DNA of 44,537 bases. Origin: Lachnospiraceae bacterium (GTDB lineage Bacteria > Bacillota > Clostridia > Lachnospirales > Lachnospiraceae). Position numbers and translations under genes: made by a program. Location of the stretch: assembly GCA_017467845.1 (NCBI GenBank), contig JAFUKH010000078.1, positions 1-44,537 of the forward strand. Reading direction: 5' to 3'. Below the pieces are notes generated by a model. The model was not told where the DNA came from. It did not search any database and saw only the letters and a program-made list of their open reading frames with translations. Below, piece after piece: positions 8,274 through 16,225 of the stretch (within the stretch, counting starts at the first letter, position 1; each line of letters begins with the position of its first letter).

Positions 8274-11162
8274 ATGGCAAAAATTAAAGTACATGAGTTA
8301 GCAAAAGAAATAGATAAGCCAAGTAAAGAGGTTCTTACCTTTTTACAGGAAAAAGGAATTGAAGCAAAGGCAGCCCAGAGCTCTGTAGATGATGATGCAG
8401 CAGATATGGTGCGCAAAGCTTTTGGAAAAAAAGGAGAACCACAGTTGACGGAAGAAAAGAAAACCACAGCTCCTGAAGTAGTAGCACAGGAGGCAAAGAA
8501 AGAGGAGGCAGAGGCTCCTAAGAAAAAGAAAAAAATTATTTTTGTAAGTAATCCCCAGAATTCAAAGATGCCGGGTCAGAAGCCTGCACATAACGGCAAT
8601 CAGCAGGGGAATAGAAATAATCAGCAGGGTAACAGACCGGCAAATGGTTATAATAATAACAATAACCAGAAGCCTGCAGCACCTGTACGTCCTATTAAGC
8701 CACTTACTCCACCATCTCCTACACCAAGTGTACAGATGGTACCTTTTAAGCCGGAAGCAAAGCCAAAGGCACAGCCGGTAGCAGAAGCAAAGCCGGCACA
8801 AGCACCTGTAGAGCAGGCAATGCCCAAGAGTGCTGCTCCTGAGAGAACAGAGCGTCCTGAGAGAACAGAGCGTCCGGAGAGAAGCGAACGCCCGGAAAGA
8901 GGCGAACGTCAGGATCGTGGCGAGCGCAGACCGCAGGGCGGATATAACCGTGATGGTCAGAGACCACAGGGGGGATATAACCGCGACGGTCAGGGCCAGA
9001 GACAGGGCGGCTTTAATCGTGACGGTCAGAGACCACAGGGAGACAGAAACGGTATGCAGGGCAGACCGGGACAGTTTGCCGGTAATGGTGAGCGTCGTGG
9101 TAACGGCGGTCCTAACCGTGATGGTCAGAGACCATTTAATAAGGATGGCGGTCGTGAAGGCGGCAGACCGGGACAGAATGATAAGTTCAGAGGCGGTCAG
9201 CAGGGCAAGAACAGCTTTGCAGCAGAAGCACCTATGACCGGTAATGAGAAGCATCGTGAGGAAGAAAAGAGACGTATTTCTCAGGAGAAGGACAACAAGA
9301 GAAATAAGAAGGACTACATCTATGAAGAGGATGATAGTGCTTTAAAGAATAAGCCGGGACGCTTCATTAAGCCGGAGAAGAAGAAGGAAGAGGTAGTGGA
9401 AGAGACCATTAAGGTTATTGTTCTTCCGGAGACTATCACCATCAAAGAGCTGGCTGAAAAGATGAAGATGCAGCCTGCTGTAATCATTAAGAAGCTGTTC
9501 ATGGAAGGCAAGATTGTGACCATGAATCAGGAAATCTCTTACGAGGATGCAGAGAATATTGCCATGGAATATGAAATTCTCTGTGAGAAAGAGGTTAAGG
9601 TTGACGTTATTGAAGAACTGTTAAAAGAGAACGAGGAGGCAGAAGAAGATTTACAAGAAAGACCTCCTGTAGTCTGTGTAATGGGTCATGTTGACCATGG
9701 TAAGACATCCTTACTTGATGCAATTCGTAAGACCAATGTTACCGATAAGGAAGCAGGTGGTATTACCCAGCATATCGGTGCTTATACCGTTAAGATTAAT
9801 GGTAAGAAGATTACCTTCTTAGATACTCCGGGTCATGAGGCATTTACCGCAATGCGTATGCGTGGTGCAAATTCTACCGATATCGCAATTTTAGTAGTTG
9901 CGGCAGACGACGGTGTTAAGCCTCAGACAATTGAAGCAATTAACCATGCGAAGGCTGCAGGGATTGAAATCATTGTTGCAGTTAACAAGATTGATAAGCC
10001 TGCTGCAAATGTGGAGAAGGTTAAGCAGGAATTAACCGAGTATGAATTAGTTGCAGAGGATTGGGGCGGTAGTACCGTATTTGCACCGGTATCTGCAAAG
10101 TCCGGCGAAGGTATTGAGAACTTGCTTGAAATGGTTCTTCTTACTGCGGATGTATTAGAGCTTAAGGCGAATCCAAACAGAAAGGCAAGAGGTCTTGTAA
10201 TTGAAGCTGAGCTGGATAAGGGACGTGGTCCTGTAGCAACCGTACTTGTACAGAAGGGTACTCTTCATGTAGGAGATTTCATTTCTGCAGGTGCTGCACA
10301 TGGTAAGGTTCGTGCTATGATTGATGACAAGGGAAGAAGAGTGAAAGAGGCAAAGCCTTCTACTCCTGTAGAAATCTTAGGTCTTTCCGATGTTCCAAGT
10401 GCAGGTGAAGTATTCCTTGCTCATGACAGTGATAAGACTGCAAAAACTTACGCTGAGACATATACCGCTCAGAATAAGGAGAAGAAGCTGGAAGAGACCA
10501 AGTCCAAGATGTCTCTGGATGACTTATTCTCTCAGATTCAGGAAGGCAATTTAAAGGAACTGAACCTTATCGTTAAGGCAGACGTTCAGGGTAGTGTGGA
10601 GGCTGTGAAGCAGTCCTTACTCAAGCTTTCCAACGAGGAAGTTGTGGTTAAGTGTATCCACGGTGGTGTTGGTGCCATTTCTGAGTCCGATGTAACCTTA
10701 GCAAGTGCATCCAATGCAATTATTATCGGCTTTAACGTTCGTCCGGATGCTACTGCAAAGGCTACCGCAGAGCGTGAAGGCGTAGATGTAAGATTATATA
10801 GAGTTATTTATCAGGCAATCGAGGATATTGAGGCTGCTATGAAGGGTATGCTGGATCCTGTTTATGAGGAGAAGATTATCGGTCATGCAGAGGTTCGTCA
10901 GATCTTCAAGGCTTCACAGATTGGTAATATTGCCGGTTCTTATGTCATGGACGGTATCTTCCAGAGAGGCTGTAAGATTCGTATTACCAGAGAAGGTAAC
11001 CAGATTTACGAAGGTGAGCTGAAGTCTCTTAAGAGATTTAAGGATGATGTTAAGGAAGTTAAGACCGGATTTGAGTGTGGTCTTGTATTTGAAGGATTTG
11101 ACCAGATGCAGGAGCTTGATATGGTAGAAGCTTACATCATGGTTGAAGTTCCCAGAAAGTAA
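8274..11162 (+). CDS. infB: Translation initiation factor IF-2
   Basis: 962 aa from ATG 8274 (GGAGG 8261-8265), giving the IF-2 N-terminus [20 protein letters not shown]; the longer frame from 8193 overlaps ylxQ and has no ribosome site. IF-2 is the GTPase that places initiator tRNA on the ribosome. The G-domain motifs are GHVDHGKTS (about 470), DTPGHEAF and NKID, followed by domains II-IV. Residues about 90-340 are a low-complexity linker with PER-T/S/G-ER repeats and repeated (G)GYNRDGQ(RPQ) units rich in Arg, Gly, Asn and Gln. The linker makes the protein longer than B. subtilis IF-2 (about 716 aa). Confidence 0.97.
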   Translation: MAKIKVHELAKEIDKPSKEVLTFLQEKGIEAKAAQSSVDDDAADMVRKAFGKKGEPQLTEEKKTTAPEVVAQEAKKEEAEAPKKKKKIIFVSNPQNSKMPGQKPAHNGNQQGNRNNQQGNRPANGYNNNNNQKPAAPVRPIKPLTPPSPTPSVQMVPFKPEAKPKAQPVAEAKPAQAPVEQAMPKSAAPERTERPERTERPERSERPERGERQDRGERRPQGGYNRDGQRPQGGYNRDGQGQRQGGFNRDGQRPQGDRNGMQGRPGQFAGNGERRGNGGPNRDGQRPFNKDGGREGGRPGQNDKFRGGQQGKNSFAAEAPMTGNEKHREEEKRRISQEKDNKRNKKDYIYEEDDSALKNKPGRFIKPEKKKEEVVEETIKVIVLPETITIKELAEKMKMQPAVIIKKLFMEGKIVTMNQEISYEDAENIAMEYEILCEKEVKVDVIEELLKENEEAEEDLQERPPVVCVMGHVDHGKTSLLDAIRKTNVTDKEAGGITQHIGAYTVKINGKKITFLDTPGHEAFTAMRMRGANSTDIAILVVAADDGVKPQTIEAINHAKAAGIEIIVAVNKIDKPAANVEKVKQELTEYELVAEDWGGSTVFAPVSAKSGEGIENLLEMVLLTADVLELKANPNRKARGLVIEAELDKGRGPVATVLVQKGTLHVGDFISAGAAHGKVRAMIDDKGRRVKEAKPSTPVEILGLSDVPSAGEVFLAHDSDKTAKTYAETYTAQNKEKKLEETKSKMSLDDLFSQIQEGNLKELNLIVKADVQGSVEAVKQSLLKLSNEEVVVKCIHGGVGAISESDVTLASASNAIIIGFNVRPDATAKATAEREGVDVRLYRVIYQAIEDIEAAMKGMLDPVYEEKIIGHAEVRQIFKASQIGNIAGSYVMDGIFQRGCKIRITREGNQIYEGELKSLKRFKDDVKEVKTGFECGLVFEGFDQMQELDMVEAYIMVEVPRK

Positions 11163-11193
11163 AAATCGAATTATCCATATATGCCAGATAAAA

Positions 11194-11226
11194 AGAGAAT
11201 CATCCATAGACGCAAGATGATTCTCT
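11194..11226 (+). promoter_or_regulatory. Stem-loop between infB and rbfA
   Basis: A perfect 11-bp stem (AGAGAATCATC 11194-11204 with 11216-11226) has an 11-nt loop. No T run follows, so it is not a terminator; it may stabilise or process the mRNA between infB and rbfA. Confidence 0.6.
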
Positions 11227-11264
11227 GGGCAAATTTGTGCTTGTGGAAGATTTGGAGAGTTAGA

Positions 11265-11642
11265 ATGCGAAAAAACAGTATTAAGAATACCCGTGTAAAT
11301 GGGGAAGTTCAGAAAGTTCTTGCAGAAGTGATTCGCGGGGAGATTAAAGACCCGCGTATCAGTCCTCTCACCAGTGTTGTGGCTGTAGAGGTGGCTCCTG
11401 ATTTGAAGAGCTGCAAGGCATATATCAGTGTACTTGGCGGCGAAGAAGCCAGAAAAGAAACCTATCAGGGACTTAAAAGTGCGGAAGGGTTTATCAAGTC
11501 ACAGCTTGCAAAGAAAATTAATCTTCGTAATACACCCAGTATTACATTTATCATGGATCAGTCCATTGAATACGGCGTAAATATGTCTAAGAAGATTAAT
11601 GATGTGATTGCGGAGCAGGGAACTTTAGAAGACGAAGAGTAA
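11265..11642 (+). CDS. rbfA: Ribosome-binding factor A
   Basis: 125 aa from ATG 11265; the longer in-frame start at 11181 runs through the intergenic hairpin and gives an untypical N-terminus. RbfA binds the 30S subunit and promotes 16S rRNA maturation. The KH-like fold is recognisable by NGEVQKVLAEVIRGEIKDPRI, then VAVEVAPDLKSCKAYISVLG and the C-terminal IEYGVNMSKKIND. It lies between infB and nrnA as in many Firmicutes. Confidence 0.95.
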   Translation: MRKNSIKNTRVNGEVQKVLAEVIRGEIKDPRISPLTSVVAVEVAPDLKSCKAYISVLGGEEARKETYQGLKSAEGFIKSQLAKKINLRNTPSITFIMDQSIEYGVNMSKKINDVIAEQGTLEDEE

Positions 11643-11648
11643 AGAAAT

Positions 11649-11671
11649 GCCTCGCATTATGCGGGGCTTTT
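11649..11671 (+). terminator. Weak intra-operon terminator after rbfA
   Basis: An 8-bp stem with one G-U pair (11649-11656 with 11660-11667), a 3-nt loop and then TTTTCCTTT. It probably reduces rather than stops read-through into nrnA. Confidence 0.55.
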
Positions 11672-11692
11672 CCTTTGAATGGAGGAAAAGGA

Positions 11693-12652
11693 ATGAACAT
11701 ATTACAGGAATGTAGTGGTGCAAAGCGTATTGGTATCAGCGGACATATCAGACCGGATGGAGACTGTGTAGGCTCCTGCCTTGCTCTTTGCAGCTTTTTA
11801 AGAAAGCAGATGCCGGAAGCTGCGGTAACTGTCTTTTTAGAGAATCCACCGGAAACCTTTAAGAACTTGGTGGGATTTGAGGAAATTTCAAGTGACTTTA
11901 ACGTGCAGGAACCCATGGATGTGTTCTTTGCACTGGATTGTAGTGAAGACCGTCTGGGCGGGGCGCAACCCATCTATGAAAAGGCGGCGAAAAAAATTAA
12001 TATTGATCATCATATCAGTAACAAGGGGTGTGGTGATATAAGCCTGGTAGTGCCGGAGGCAAGTGCTACGGCAGAGGTTCTTTATGATCTTTTAGTACAG
12101 GGGGGTATCGATACAGAGATTGCAGAGGCTTTATATGTGGGAATTATCCATGACTGCGGTGTATTCCAGTATTCCAATACTTCTCCAAGGACCTTGGAAA
12201 TCGGGGCCAAGTTAATTCAGTTTGGCTTCAATTTTCCCAAGATTATTGAGGAGACCTTCTATCAGAAAACTTATCTTCAGACCCAGATTATGGGACGTGC
12301 ACTTATGGAGAGCATTCGTTTTATGGATGGTAGCTGTATTGTAAGCTGCGTGGATAAGAAGGAAATGGAATTCTACAATGTGACCAGCAAGGATATGGAT
12401 GGCATTGTAAATCAGCTGAGAAACATTAAGGGAGTTCACTGCGCTATCTTTATGTACCAGACGGATGTTTTGGAATATAAAGTAAGCATGCGTTCCGATG
12501 AGCTTGTGAACGTGGCGGAAGTGGCTTCTTACTTTGGAGGTGGAGGACATATGCGCGCAGCCGGCTGTACCATGAAGGGAACCTTCCATGATTGTGTAAA
12601 TAATCTTTCGTTCCATATTGAGAAGCAGATGAAGGAAAATAAGGATGTATAA
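11693..12652 (+). CDS. nrnA: DHH/DHHA1 phosphoesterase, NrnA-like oligoribonuclease/pAp phosphatase
   Basis: 319 aa from ATG 11693 (GGAGG 11681-11685). NrnA-type enzymes degrade nanoRNA and dephosphorylate 3'-phosphoadenosine 5'-phosphate; related proteins hydrolyse linear dinucleotides. Metal-binding DHH motifs are seen in order: HIRPDGDCVGS (about 15-25), LDCSED, NIDHHISN (about 101-108) and HDCGVFQYSNTSP. The DHHA1 substrate-binding motif GGGGHMRAAG is near residue 285. The gene overlaps truB by 8 bp. The usual Firmicutes order rbfA-nrnA-truB-ribF is kept. Exact substrate preference cannot be read from the sequence. Confidence 0.93.
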   Translation: MNILQECSGAKRIGISGHIRPDGDCVGSCLALCSFLRKQMPEAAVTVFLENPPETFKNLVGFEEISSDFNVQEPMDVFFALDCSEDRLGGAQPIYEKAAKKINIDHHISNKGCGDISLVVPEASATAEVLYDLLVQGGIDTEIAEALYVGIIHDCGVFQYSNTSPRTLEIGAKLIQFGFNFPKIIEETFYQKTYLQTQIMGRALMESIRFMDGSCIVSCVDKKEMEFYNVTSKDMDGIVNQLRNIKGVHCAIFMYQTDVLEYKVSMRSDELVNVAEVASYFGGGGHMRAAGCTMKGTFHDCVNNLSFHIEKQMKENKDV

Positions 12653-13538
12653 CGGTATTATTAACATTTATAAAGAAAAAGGTTTTACTTCTCATGATGT
12701 GGTAGCCAAGATGCGTGGTATCTGTAAGCAGAAGAAAATCGGACATACAGGAACCTTGGACCCGGATGCAACCGGAGTATTGCCGGTATGTCTGGGAAGC
12801 GGCACCAAGCTTTGTGATATGCTGACCGACAAGGATAAGGAATATGTGGCAGAGTTGCTTTTGGGTAAGGAAACAGATACTCAGGATGTGACAGGTCAGG
12901 TGCTGAAGGAAAGTAGTGTAAACTGTACCGAGGAAGAGGTTCGTCAGGTGATTATGAGCTTTGTAGGGGACTATATGCAGATTCCACCAATGTATTCCGC
13001 ACTTAAGGTAGACGGTAAGAAGCTTTATGAACTGGCAAGAGCCGGGAAAGAGGTAGAGCGAGCTGCAAGACCTGTGAAAATACTGGACATTGAGATTCTG
13101 GAAGTAAATCTTCCGGTGGTGAAGATGCGTGTAGAATGTTCTAAGGGTACTTATATTCGAACCTTGTGTCATGATATCGGGCAAAAATTAGGCTGTGGGG
13201 GAACCATGCAGAGTTTAAAGAGAACGAAAGTGGGGATCTTTAAGCTGGAGGATGCCATTACTTTGGCAGAGCTGGAGAAGCTTCGTGATGAGGATAGAAT
13301 CGGTGATAAGCTTTATGTGGTAGATAGTATCTTCGAAGAGTGTCCGGCTCTTCATGCTAAGGAGGACACCATCAGGCTCCTTGAAAACGGCAATTCTTTT
13401 TATCCTAACCAGATGGAAGAGAAGAAGACATACCCTTCAGGAGAATGGGTGAGGGTATACGGTAAGGAAAGATTCTTCGGAATCTACGCGTATGACAGTG
13501 AGACACGTCGGTATAAGCCGGTAAAAATGTTTTTATAA
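12645..13538 (+). CDS. truB: tRNA pseudouridine-55 synthase TruB
   Basis: 297 aa. It isomerises U55 in the T loop of tRNAs. The catalytic motif GHTGTLDPDATGVLP places the catalytic Asp at about residue 39. MQIPPMYSALKVDGKKLYELAR and CSKGTYIRTLCHDIG are further TruB signatures. The start overlaps the end of nrnA by 8 bp, suggesting coupled translation. ribF follows after 12 bp. Confidence 0.97.
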   Translation: MYNGIINIYKEKGFTSHDVVAKMRGICKQKKIGHTGTLDPDATGVLPVCLGSGTKLCDMLTDKDKEYVAELLLGKETDTQDVTGQVLKESSVNCTEEEVRQVIMSFVGDYMQIPPMYSALKVDGKKLYELARAGKEVERAARPVKILDIEILEVNLPVVKMRVECSKGTYIRTLCHDIGQKLGCGGTMQSLKRTKVGIFKLEDAITLAELEKLRDEDRIGDKLYVVDSIFEECPALHAKEDTIRLLENGNSFYPNQMEEKKTYPSGEWVRVYGKERFFGIYAYDSETRRYKPVKMFL

Positions 13539-13550
13539 TAAGGAAACCAA

Positions 13551-14471
13551 ATGATTATTATTTCAGATACTTTAGACTTTAAACTGAATAGTCGTTCGGC
13601 AGTGGCAATCGGGAAGTTTGACGGAGTTCATTTAGGGCATAGAGAACTGATGCAGACTCTGATGGAGAAAAAGGAAGAGGGGCTTATGACCTGTGTTTTT
13701 ACCTTTGACCCCTCACCGGCAGTACTCTTTGGAATGTCGGACGGAAAGGAACTGACCACGAAAGCAGAGAAGCGCAAGATTTTTGAAGAAATGGGAATTG
13801 ATGTACTGGTGGAGTTTCCCTTAAGCACAGCCTCCGCAGCTATTCCCGCGGAGGATTTTGTGAAGGATTATCTGGTGGAGAGACTGCGTGCAAAGTGGAT
13901 TGTGGCAGGGGAAGATGTTTCCTTTGGTGCCAAGGGTACCGGAAATGCAGCACTCTTAAATCAGATGGCAGAGACTTGTGATTTTTCAGTAACTACTATC
14001 TCAAAAATTGCTGTTGATGGAAGAGAAATCAGTTCTTCCTATATCAGGGAACTGGTGGAATCAGGAGAGATGGAAAAGGCGAAGAAGTTTTTGGGAACGC
14101 CTTATTCTATCAGTGGAGAAGTGTCTCACGGCAAGAAGCTGGGACGTACCATTGGTATGCCCACCATTAATGTTCTTCCGGGAGAGGATAAGCTCCTGCC
14201 GCCTAAGGGAGTATATTATTCCAGTGTGGTTTATAACGGAGTCATTTATAAAGCAATCAGTAATGTGGGATACAAGCCTACTGTTACAGATGAGAAAATA
14301 ATGGGTGTGGAATCCTTCCTTTTTGATTATGAGGGGGATTTATATGGAAAAGAAGTGACTATACTGCTTCATGCTTTTAAAAGACCGGAGATGAAATTTG
14401 ACAGCGTAGAGGCTTTAAAGGAGCAGATGCATCTGGACAAGCTGGAAGGCGCGAAGTATTTACCAAATTGA
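13551..14471 (+). CDS. ribF: Bifunctional riboflavin kinase/FAD synthetase
   Basis: 306 aa. It phosphorylates riboflavin to FMN and adenylylates FMN to FAD. The N-terminal nucleotidyltransferase domain has KFDGVHLGHREL (HxGH-type) and the ISSSYIRELVESG motif at about 163-175. The C-terminal flavokinase domain has KLGRTIGMPTINV (about 198-210) and VESFLFDYEGDLYGKEV. It is the last gene of the rimP-to-ribF run; a new promoter follows within 40 bp and no strong terminator is visible after it. Confidence 0.96.
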   Translation: MIIISDTLDFKLNSRSAVAIGKFDGVHLGHRELMQTLMEKKEEGLMTCVFTFDPSPAVLFGMSDGKELTTKAEKRKIFEEMGIDVLVEFPLSTASAAIPAEDFVKDYLVERLRAKWIVAGEDVSFGAKGTGNAALLNQMAETCDFSVTTISKIAVDGREISSSYIRELVESGEMEKAKKFLGTPYSISGEVSHGKKLGRTIGMPTINVLPGEDKLLPPKGVYYSSVVYNGVIYKAISNVGYKPTVTDEKIMGVESFLFDYEGDLYGKEVTILLHAFKRPEMKFDSVEALKEQMHLDKLEGAKYLPN

Positions 14472-14508
14472 CATATTCTATGGCATTTGTATTTTTGTTG
14501 CACTCGTC

Positions 14509-14537
14509 TTGACATATATATGTCAAATTGCTATAAT
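14509..14537 (+). promoter_or_regulatory. Consensus promoter with 18-bp palindrome, upstream of the NlpC/P60 gene
   Basis: TTGACA at 14509-14514 and TATAAT at 14532-14537 are separated by 17 bp, a perfect sigma-A consensus. The 18-bp perfect palindrome TTGACATATATATGTCAA (14509-14526) includes the whole -35 box and half the spacer, so a dimeric repressor there would block polymerase. The regulator is unknown. Confidence 0.85.
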
Positions 14538-14574
14538 CTTTTTGTAATAAATTTGTAACAAATGAGGTTAGCGA

Positions 14575-15612
14575 ATGAAACGAATTGGATTAAGACTTGT
14601 GGGGGCGGGATTATCCATAGTGTTACTCATGGATCCAATGGTGGTCAACGCATCTACCATGTCCGTACGTAATGTGCTTGGTCAGGCGGGTGTAGCCACG
14701 CTCATGGAAGAGGAATTAACAAATGAAGAATATATGGAAGTTGCCGAAGCTGCACAGGGTGCTTCCTGGGGATATACTAATTTAGGAATTGCCAATGTAT
14801 CATCCGGCAATTTAAACATCCGTACCGATTCATCCAAGAATGCGAAGTTGGTGGGTAAGTTGCCCAAGGATGCTGCTTGTGAAGTAATCGAGATTACCGA
14901 AGATGGATGGGCACATATTTCATCCGGTAACGTGGAAGGATATGTAAGTGCAGAGTATTTGCTTGTTGGACCGGAGGCAAAATTACGCGCCAACGAACTG
15001 ATAAAGACGGTAGTTAAGGCAGCTACAGACGGTCTTCGTGTGAGGGAAGAGGCTAGTGTGGACAGTTCGGTGATTACCCAGATTGCACAGGGGGAGGAAC
15101 TGGAATATATTGAGACTCTGGAAGGCTGGTACAAGATTTCTATTGATGGTCAGGAGGGATATGTTTCTTCTGAATATTCAGAAGTCGAGACCAAGCTGGA
15201 TACTGCGATTACCATGACCGAGCTTTTATACGGAGAAGGCGTATCCGATGTTCGTGTAGAATTGTGTGAATATGCAAAGCAGTTTGTGGGCAATCCTTAT
15301 GTATGGGGCGGAACAAGCCTTACAAAGGGTGCAGACTGTTCCGGATTTGTTCTTTCTGTATTTAAGAAGTTCGGTGTAAAGCTTTCACATCATTCCGGAA
15401 CTCAGGCCAAGGAAGGAACCAAAATCAGTGCATCGGAATTACAGGCAGGTGATTTGGTATTCTATGGCAACAGCAAGGGAACAATCAATCATGTGGCTAT
15501 TTATATCGGCGGTGGTCAGGTTATTCACGCCAGCAGCCCGAAAACCGGTATCAAAATCAGTCAGTACAAGTACCGTACTCCGGTGAAGTATGTACGAGTA
15601 TTACAGGACTAA
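14575..15612 (+). CDS. Secreted SH3-domain NlpC/P60 peptidoglycan endopeptidase
   Basis: 345 aa. An N-terminal signal peptide (KRIGLRLVGAGLSIVLLMDPMVVNA, cleavage about residue 26) precedes two bacterial SH3 domains (about 78-130 and 143-200, with NLNIRTDSSKNAKLVGKLP and GLRVREEASVDSSVI). A C-terminal NlpC/P60 domain (about 225-345) carries the catalytic Cys255 in ADCSGFVLSVF and His306 in NHVAIYIGGG, with His318 as the third polar residue. Enzymes of this type cut D-Glu-meso-DAP or related stem-peptide bonds in peptidoglycan. The gene stands alone between a consensus promoter and the rpsO promoter and may be regulated through the palindrome at its -35. Confidence 0.93.
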   Translation: MKRIGLRLVGAGLSIVLLMDPMVVNASTMSVRNVLGQAGVATLMEEELTNEEYMEVAEAAQGASWGYTNLGIANVSSGNLNIRTDSSKNAKLVGKLPKDAACEVIEITEDGWAHISSGNVEGYVSAEYLLVGPEAKLRANELIKTVVKAATDGLRVREEASVDSSVITQIAQGEELEYIETLEGWYKISIDGQEGYVSSEYSEVETKLDTAITMTELLYGEGVSDVRVELCEYAKQFVGNPYVWGGTSLTKGADCSGFVLSVFKKFGVKLSHHSGTQAKEGTKISASELQAGDLVFYGNSKGTINHVAIYIGGGQVIHASSPKTGIKISQYKYRTPVKYVRVLQD

Positions 15613-15641
15613 AATAAACTTAATAAAATTAAATTTTTCTA

Positions 15642-15670
15642 TTTACATTTTCTTTGGAATGTGTTATTAT
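15642..15670 (+). promoter_or_regulatory. Promoter of rpsO
   Basis: TTTACA at 15642-15647 and TATTAT at 15665-15670 are separated by 17 bp. The predicted transcript begins near 15677 and includes a structured leader. Confidence 0.75.
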
Positions 15671-15679
15671 ACCACAGTA

Positions 15680-15764
15680 TGAGTTCAGCCGATGCTCAGT
15701 CTCGGGACACTCCGACCCATGACTTAGTGTCAGGCGATAATTAAAGAAAATGGAGGATTAACAC
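15680..15764 (+). promoter_or_regulatory. Structured rpsO leader (probable S15 autoregulatory RNA)
   Basis: The ~85-nt leader can form helices CCGA/TCGG (15689-15692 with 15702-15705) and GACACT/AGTGTC (15706-15711 with 15726-15731) just before the ribosome site GGAGG. Ribosomal protein S15 is known to repress its own mRNA through leader structures in several bacterial groups, and this position fits. The fold is my hand reading. Confidence 0.6.
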
Positions 15765-16031
15765 ATGATTTCTAAAGAGAAGAAGACAGCTATTATTGAG
15801 CAGTACGGTAGATTCCCTGGAGACACCGGTTCACCAGAGGTTCAGATTGCAGTTTTATCTGCAAGAATCGCAGAGCTTACCGAGCACTTAAAGGCTAATC
15901 CTAAGGATCATCACAGCCGTCGTGGTATGTACATGATGGTTGGTCAGAGACGTGGTCTTTTAGATTACTTAAAGAGAACTGACTTAAATAAGTATCGTGA
16001 ACTTATCGAAAAGTTAGGCATCAGAAGATAA
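15765..16031 (+). CDS. rpsO: 30S ribosomal protein S15
   Basis: 88 aa, the standard S15 length. It binds 16S rRNA in the central domain of the 30S subunit. [23 protein letters not shown] and [23 protein letters not shown] are unmistakable. A good GGAGG lies 9 bp before the ATG. A terminator follows, and pnp comes next, the rpsO-pnp order found widely in bacteria. Confidence 0.99.
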   Translation: MISKEKKTAIIEQYGRFPGDTGSPEVQIAVLSARIAELTEHLKANPKDHHSRRGMYMMVGQRRGLLDYLKRTDLNKYRELIEKLGIRR

Positions 16032-16043
16032 TAGTAAATGAAG

Positions 16044-16088
16044 AAGGCGGAAGAAACCGAATATTCGGCTTCTTGCGCCTTTGTTTTA
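16044..16088 (+). terminator. Terminator after rpsO
   Basis: A long stem with two single mismatches: AAGGCG (16044-16049), AAGAA and CCGAA pair with TTCGG, TTCTT and CGCCTT ending at 16081, with a TA loop. TTGTTTT follows. Confidence 0.82.
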
Positions 16089-16105
16089 GTTGAAAACGCA
16101 ACCTT

Positions 16106-16181
16106 CGGAATGGAGCAAATTCGAGACCGCTGAAAAGCATATATGGTGTGTTTTTCAGTAGTTTCGAAAGAACACATTCCG
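16106..16181 (+). promoter_or_regulatory. Long leader stem-loop upstream of pnp
   Basis: Three nested helices close one arm: CGGAATG (16106-16112) with 16175-16181, TTCGA (16120-16124) with 16164-16168, and CTGAAAA (16130-16136) with 16152-16158. A small GCCGG-tetraloop-CCGGC hairpin (16198-16211) follows just before the ribosome site. In E. coli a comparable pnp leader duplex is the target of RNase III and PNPase autocontrol; a similar role here is inference. Confidence 0.6.
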
Positions 16182-16225
16182 TTTGGAATAAATATACGCC
16201 GGTATCCCGGCAGAATGGAGACAAT

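Noticed and set aside
8874-9170. CRISPR-like direct repeats
   Set aside because: The repeats are in frame within infB, encode the NRDGQ linker units and have no regular spacers.
8562-9254. 230-codon open frame on the minus strand
   Set aside because: It is the complement of the low-complexity linker of infB, giving a Leu/Arg/Thr-rich artificial product.
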